Assembly: GCA_027604665.1 (NCBI GenBank)
Contig: JADGIZ010000179.1
Coordinates: 1 to 21,173 of the forward strand
Direction: 5' to 3'
DNA from: Polyrhizophydium stewartii
Taxonomy: Eukaryota > Chytridiomycota > Chytridiomycetes > Rhizophydiales
Length of the DNA: 21,173 nt
Shown: positions 17,246-21,173 of the stretch, piece by piece
Position numbering within the stretch: position 1 is the stretch's first letter
How the letters are laid out: every line of letters begins with the position of its first letter
Notes under the pieces: model-generated
Told to the model about the DNA's origin: nothing
Database searches by the model: none
Seen by the model: only the letters and a program-made list of their open reading frames with translations
Position numbers and translations under genes: made by a program

Positions 17246-20166
17246 CCGTCAGTTACATGCACAGCCGCGGCATCGTGCACCGCGATCTCAAGCTCGAGAA
17301 TCTCTTGCTCGACGGCCGCCGGAACATCGTCGTCAGCGACTTTGGCTTCGCCAACACCTTCTCGCCAAACACAACCTCGTTCATGCAGACGTCCTGCGGA
17401 AGCCCCTGCTATGCCGCCCCCGAGCTCGTCATCAACGACGGATACGTCGGCGAGTCGGCAGATATCTGGAGCTGCGGCGTCATTCTGTACGCCATGGTCT
17501 GCGGATACCTCCCCTACGACGACGACCCCGCCAACCCCGACAGCGACAACATCAACCTGCTCTACAAGTACATCCTGGAGACGGAGCCCGAGTTCCCGGA
17601 CTACATCTCCGAGTCCGTCAAAGACCTGATCCGCATCATCCTCGTCCCGGACCCCCGCAAGCGCGCGACCATGGCGCAGATCAAGGCGCACAAGTGGCTG
17701 CGGCCGTATGTCCACATCTACGAGAACGCGGATGTGCCCGAGCCCGCCGCCGTCGTCCCCGACGTGGCGTCTCCGACCCGCTCCGCCAAGTCGCCCACGC
17801 CGGTGCCCACGCCGCAGCCTCCCGTGGCAACGTCGCCAATCCCGATGCCCGCAACGGCGCCTGCCACACCGGGCCGCGGATCGCCCATGTCGGCCATGTC
17901 CGCCTCGGCCCCGACGTCGCCCACCGCAGAATGGACCGAGCCCATCTCGCCGTCGGACTCGCCCGTGTACACGATGCGCCCGGCCATGTACGTGGACGTC
18001 CCCCCGGCGGACCAGCCCTTGAGGGCCCCCGAACCCTACGGCGACGCCCAGGTCCCGCCTGCCAACGGCATGGCTGCCGGCGCAAAGCACCAGCCCAGTA
18101 TCCACATGGACGGCCCCACCAAGCGCCAGAAGCAGCAGTCGTCCATGCCCGCCATCAGCGTCACACCCAGCATTCCCTTCCAGCAGCGCGCCGTCCCCGA
18201 GTCGGACGTGGGCCGTATCGGCGAGTATCCCGACGACGAGCCCGCCGAAATCTCGGACACGGCCAGCCGGATCTCGGCCAACGACGCCTCCATGTCCATG
18301 TCCATCGACATGTCTGGCCGCCAGGCACCGACCCCCGGTGCCCGCGACTCGATGGACTCGCCGCAAGTCCCAGAAGCCGCTCTGGCTGCCGATCATGCGG
18401 CCGATGTGGACGCTGTCACCATCGCCGCTGCTGATGCCGCCGCTGCCGCCGCCGCCGCTGCTGCTGCCTCGGACCTGTCGCCGGAGCTCGCTGCTGCCCA
18501 GGAGCCTTCCATTGCACCTGCCGCCCTGCGCGCAGAGATTGACCTCATCGCCTCGCCTTCGCCGGTCCCGCCGCCTCCTTCCGACTCTGTTTCGCCACAC
18601 GCAACCCCCGCATCTCTTACATCGCCTGGCTCGCCCCAGCCCGTCGTCTCAGACCCAGCAGCACCCCCGACATCAGACCAGCTTCCCGCCGCCTCATCGG
18701 ACACCTCTGTGCAGCAGCTCCCGACATCCACAGCAGCAGCAGCGGCGGCAGCCGTGGCTACGACGGCAGAAGAAGCACCCGAGCCCGTTTCTCCTGTGGT
18801 TGTCTCCCCGGCACTCGATGCGGCGGAACCTGCCGAGACCCCTGCGTTGGCCCCCTTGTCCCCCGTGTCTCCCGCGTCTCCCATGGCATCGTCTCCCGCA
18901 GAATCGGCCGAATCGACGGATCCCGCCGAGGCCGCTGACAAGCTCGCTCAGCTGCGCGCCATGCCCAACCCGACGCTGCAGCGCCTTGTCGACTCAGAGG
19001 CCGGTGCGGCGTCTGGAAAGAGCCGCTCGCTGGACATCCCGCGCTCGTCGCTGCCTGCAACCATGGCGCCGCACGCAACCAAGCCTGCGCGCATCTCCAC
19101 GGCCACGACCCTCGGCGACTCGCTTGTCTCGGGCTCGCTCTCGGCCGTCCCGCCGGGAATGCACTCGCCCTCGACTACGCGCAAGAACGTGCAGTTCACA
19201 GTCGACGAGGAGGCCGAGAGCGCCGCGTCGACCGCATTCGACCCCTACCAGGGACGCGGAAAGAGCTTCGACACGCGGCACTTTGCGGCCAGCAAGGATG
19301 GTGCCCTCTCGGACGTCGAGGGCTACACCACGAACCCGCGCGGAAAGCACCCGACCAACGCGTCGGCTTCGAACGTTGGCGCTGGCGCCTCGCCCACGTC
19401 AACAGCCGTTGGCGCCGCCCGCCCGTCCTCGTCGTCGCAGCGCTCCGCCGGCGCGTTCGACTATGGCCGCATCAAGGTGCACAGCGGCCCGATCGACCAG
19501 CGCGCACTCAGCTCCAAGCCGCCGCCGGAGCTGCTGTCGGAGATCTCTGCGCTGCTGGCCAAGATGGGCATGGAGGTTTCGCGCGTCGAGGGAGAGGACT
19601 TCAAGCTGCGCGTCATCCGGCCCAAGGGCCTCGCGATTCCAGACACACTCACGGGACAAAACAGCGACGACACGCTTGCCCGGACAGCCGCTGGCATCGC
19701 CGACGCGATCCAGAAGCACCCGCAGATCGCCGAGGTCGCTGCTGCCGCGTCGACGCTCGGCCGCAGCAGCTCGCAGAACAAGCGCCCCTCTGTCTCGGGT
19801 GGATCGTCGGGAGCGGCCGCCTCGCCGCCATCGGGCGGACCCGGCCGCATCGCCAACATCCTTGCGTCGTTCCCCATGTCGCTCGTTCGCCGCTTCCGGT
19901 ACATGGCGCAGTTTGGCCCGCGGTACGACAAGGGGTTCGACGGCCACACACAGCCGGACAACTTGCCGCCTCAGAAGCCGTCCAAGTCCAAGGCCGTCGA
20001 CGCAACCGTCGGCGAGGTGCGCTTCCATGTCACGCTGCACCGCATCAAGAACCTGCCGGGCCTGATTGTCGTCGACTTCAAGCGTCTGCGCGGCGACATC
20101 TGGGAGTTCAAGCGCCTGTACCATGACATCATCCCCCGTCTTGCGCTCCAGGAGAAGGGCATTTAA
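17246..20166 (+). CDS. KIN4-like CAMKL protein kinase with C-terminal KA1 domain; N-lobe missing
   Basis: The open frame enters from a likely 3' splice site (AG at 17244-17245) with VSYMHSRGIVHRDLKLEN and runs to a TAA ending at 20166; counting from the Met at 17257 it is 969 aa. The kinase C-lobe is complete: HRDLKLEN (catalytic D10), DFG (28-30), an activation loop with TSCGSPCYAAPE (T45), DIWSCGVILYAMVCGYLPYDDDPANP and a closing RKRATMAQIKAHKWL. The CGSPCYAAPEL and DDDPANP blocks are typical of the fungal KIN4 group, whose yeast member is the spindle-position checkpoint kinase. A roughly 700-residue Pro/Ser/Ala-rich disordered linker follows. The C-terminus is a KA1-like membrane-binding domain in two halves: ELLSEISALLAKMGMEVSRV and, about 150 residues later, EVRFHVTLHRIKNLPG through DIWEFKRLYHDIIPRL. 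The glycine loop and ATP-binding lysine are not encoded upstream in the window. If it truly starts at 17257 the protein could not be a normal active kinase. Confidence 0.8.
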
Positions 20167-21173
20167 GAAACACGGCCGGTTGGCGCCTCTGCTAGCTCCT
20201 CTTTGCGCCGCGCTGGATGCGACGGCATTGTCGCTCGCTACGTTCACTATTGGTGCCTTCTCCCCTCCTCACCACTGGCAGCCGTCCTGTCGTCCACTCC
20301 TTTGCCAGTGCATGTGGGAATCACAGCGGCAGTTCTTGCGTCTGGCTTTCCTCCAGAGCCCTCTCTATTCATCCGCATGCGTGGTCCTGCCTCTTATCTC
20401 TTTCATTCAATCATGCATGCGCTTTTTTTGGTTCTTTTTCCCTGCTGCTGTGTGTCCAGCCTTGCTCAGGCAACGAACACCTTTGTAATTGCCTGCGCCT
20501 CCCTGTTTTTGTTCTCAGACACTCCACTCCCGCTTTTTTTGTTTTGGGTCTTCCATGCTCGCTCCCCTCCCCCGAATCTGGCCCAGGTCGCCTATTCTGC
20601 CACCCCCTTCACAGCCTGCGCGCAGATCGGACGCATTTGCAGCAACGATCGTCGTCTTCCACCAGGGCTTTCTCGCACCGGCGGCCTCTTTGTTGACCAC
20701 GACAAGCGGCCTCTCGCCTCCCAGGATGTGCAACCGCACGACGCTCGAGCCACATTCTCGGTGTGATGCGACCCACGTGCACCCACTGCTGCTCGATTTC
20801 GTGCTCTTGCGTTATCCTCGCCTCTTGCCGCGATGCTTTGGTGTATCGGCTGCCACATCCCATGCCCATCGTTGGAATGCGCTTCATTGCGGCCGAACGC
20901 CGACGTTCTTCGCCCCCCTACCCCGCCCCACACACGCACTGCATCTATGCGTCCACCCGATCGTTTTTTAGTCTTGCTCGCTCTCCTCCCCTTCCCCCCG
21001 TCTCCTTTGGACTCTTTGTTGTCGAACTCCATCTCATGATCGAGTCAAACACTCCCTCTCACTCCCCCACTCCCCATGGAACTTGCCCTTGTTCAAAGCA
21101 ACAAAAACAACCTAGACGCTTTGATTTTGTTTTCAATATGGTGTTTTATGTCGGCGAGTGGTTATCTTGGGGT
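20167..21173. other. Pyrimidine-rich intergenic region, no gene seen
   Basis: About 1 kb after the kinase stop. The + strand is rich in C and T (many CTCC, CCTC, TTTTTT and CCCC runs), as is common in fungal promoters and 3' untranslated regions. The ORFs present are short, overlap on both strands and show no recognisable domain or coding character. A CACGTG E-box lies at 20774-20779. The last 60 bases are AT-richer and contain an ATG at 21138 that is open to the window edge for 12 codons, too little to call a gene. No tRNA-like cloverleaf or hairpin terminator was recognised. Confidence 0.6.

Noticed and set aside
16443..18434. A 663-codon forward ORF spanning the end of the ADCK-like gene and the start of the kinase gene
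   Set aside because: It is a GC-rich shadow frame (Arg/Ala/Pro/His) with no domain; the true frames there carry clear ABC1 and kinase motifs.
16990..18600. A 536-codon minus-strand ORF opposite the kinase
   Set aside because: Antisense of the kinase linker, Gly/Arg/Val-rich with no recognisable motif; such ORFs are expected opposite GC-rich genes.
20878..20892. 15-base word TGCGCTTCATTGCGG shared with 6701-6715
   Set aside because: One shared 15-mer in 21 kb of GC-rich DNA is close to chance, and there is no gene around the second copy.
20203..20971. Overlapping ORFs of 140-187 codons after the kinase stop
   Set aside because: Three forward frames are open at once in pyrimidine-rich sequence, with Ser/Pro/Leu/Cys composition and no motif; treated as noncoding.

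Overview
The window reads as nuclear DNA of a zoosporic, chytrid-like fungus. This is inference from several sequence features. Coding DNA is GC-rich. The many short introns (mostly about 58-130 nt) have GTGAGT/GTGCGT-type donors, CTGAC-like branch sites and AG acceptors. Genes are packed 23-300 bp apart. A KIN4-type kinase with a KA1 tail points to fungi. A homologue of FBF1, a ciliary transition-fibre protein, points to a lineage that still builds a flagellum. No mobile element, tRNA, rRNA or CRISPR array was seen.

Layout, left to right. (1) The 3' part of a glutamine-rich, MED15-like Mediator gene (+, 1-2598), with two polyQ tracts and one unexplained reading-frame break near 1955-1987. 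(2) MPP10, a component of the U3 snoRNP / small-subunit processome (+, 2685-5183, 3 exons). (3) Convergent to it, an isopenicillin-N-synthase-like 2-oxoglutarate/Fe(II) oxygenase (-, 6609 to 5295, 3 exons). (4) A large FBF1-like gene (-, 11179 to 6725), reconstructed here as 13 exons and about 1208 aa, including a 17-nt micro-exon and an intron of 60 nt that keeps the frame open and so hides inside a long ORF. (5) Divergent from it, with only 23 bp between the two proposed start codons, a SEL1L/HRD3-like ER-associated degradation factor (+, 11203-14904) with a signal peptide, Sel1 repeats and a C-terminal membrane anchor. (6) A mitochondrial-type ABC1/ADCK/UbiB atypical kinase (+, 15088-16950, 2 exons). 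(7) A KIN4-like protein kinase with a C-terminal KA1 domain (+, 17246-20166) whose N-lobe is not present in the window. (8) About 1 kb of pyrimidine-rich sequence with no gene seen (20167-21173).

The genes are housekeeping functions from different pathways (transcription, ribosome biogenesis, ER quality control, mitochondrial lipid/quinone metabolism, cilium base, cell-cycle kinase) and do not form a pathway cluster. I found no convincing new multi-gene system. The points most worth checking are the headless kinase, the nearly touching divergent starts of the FBF1 and HRD3 genes, the repeated PSFL motif in FBF1, and the frame break in the MED15-like gene.
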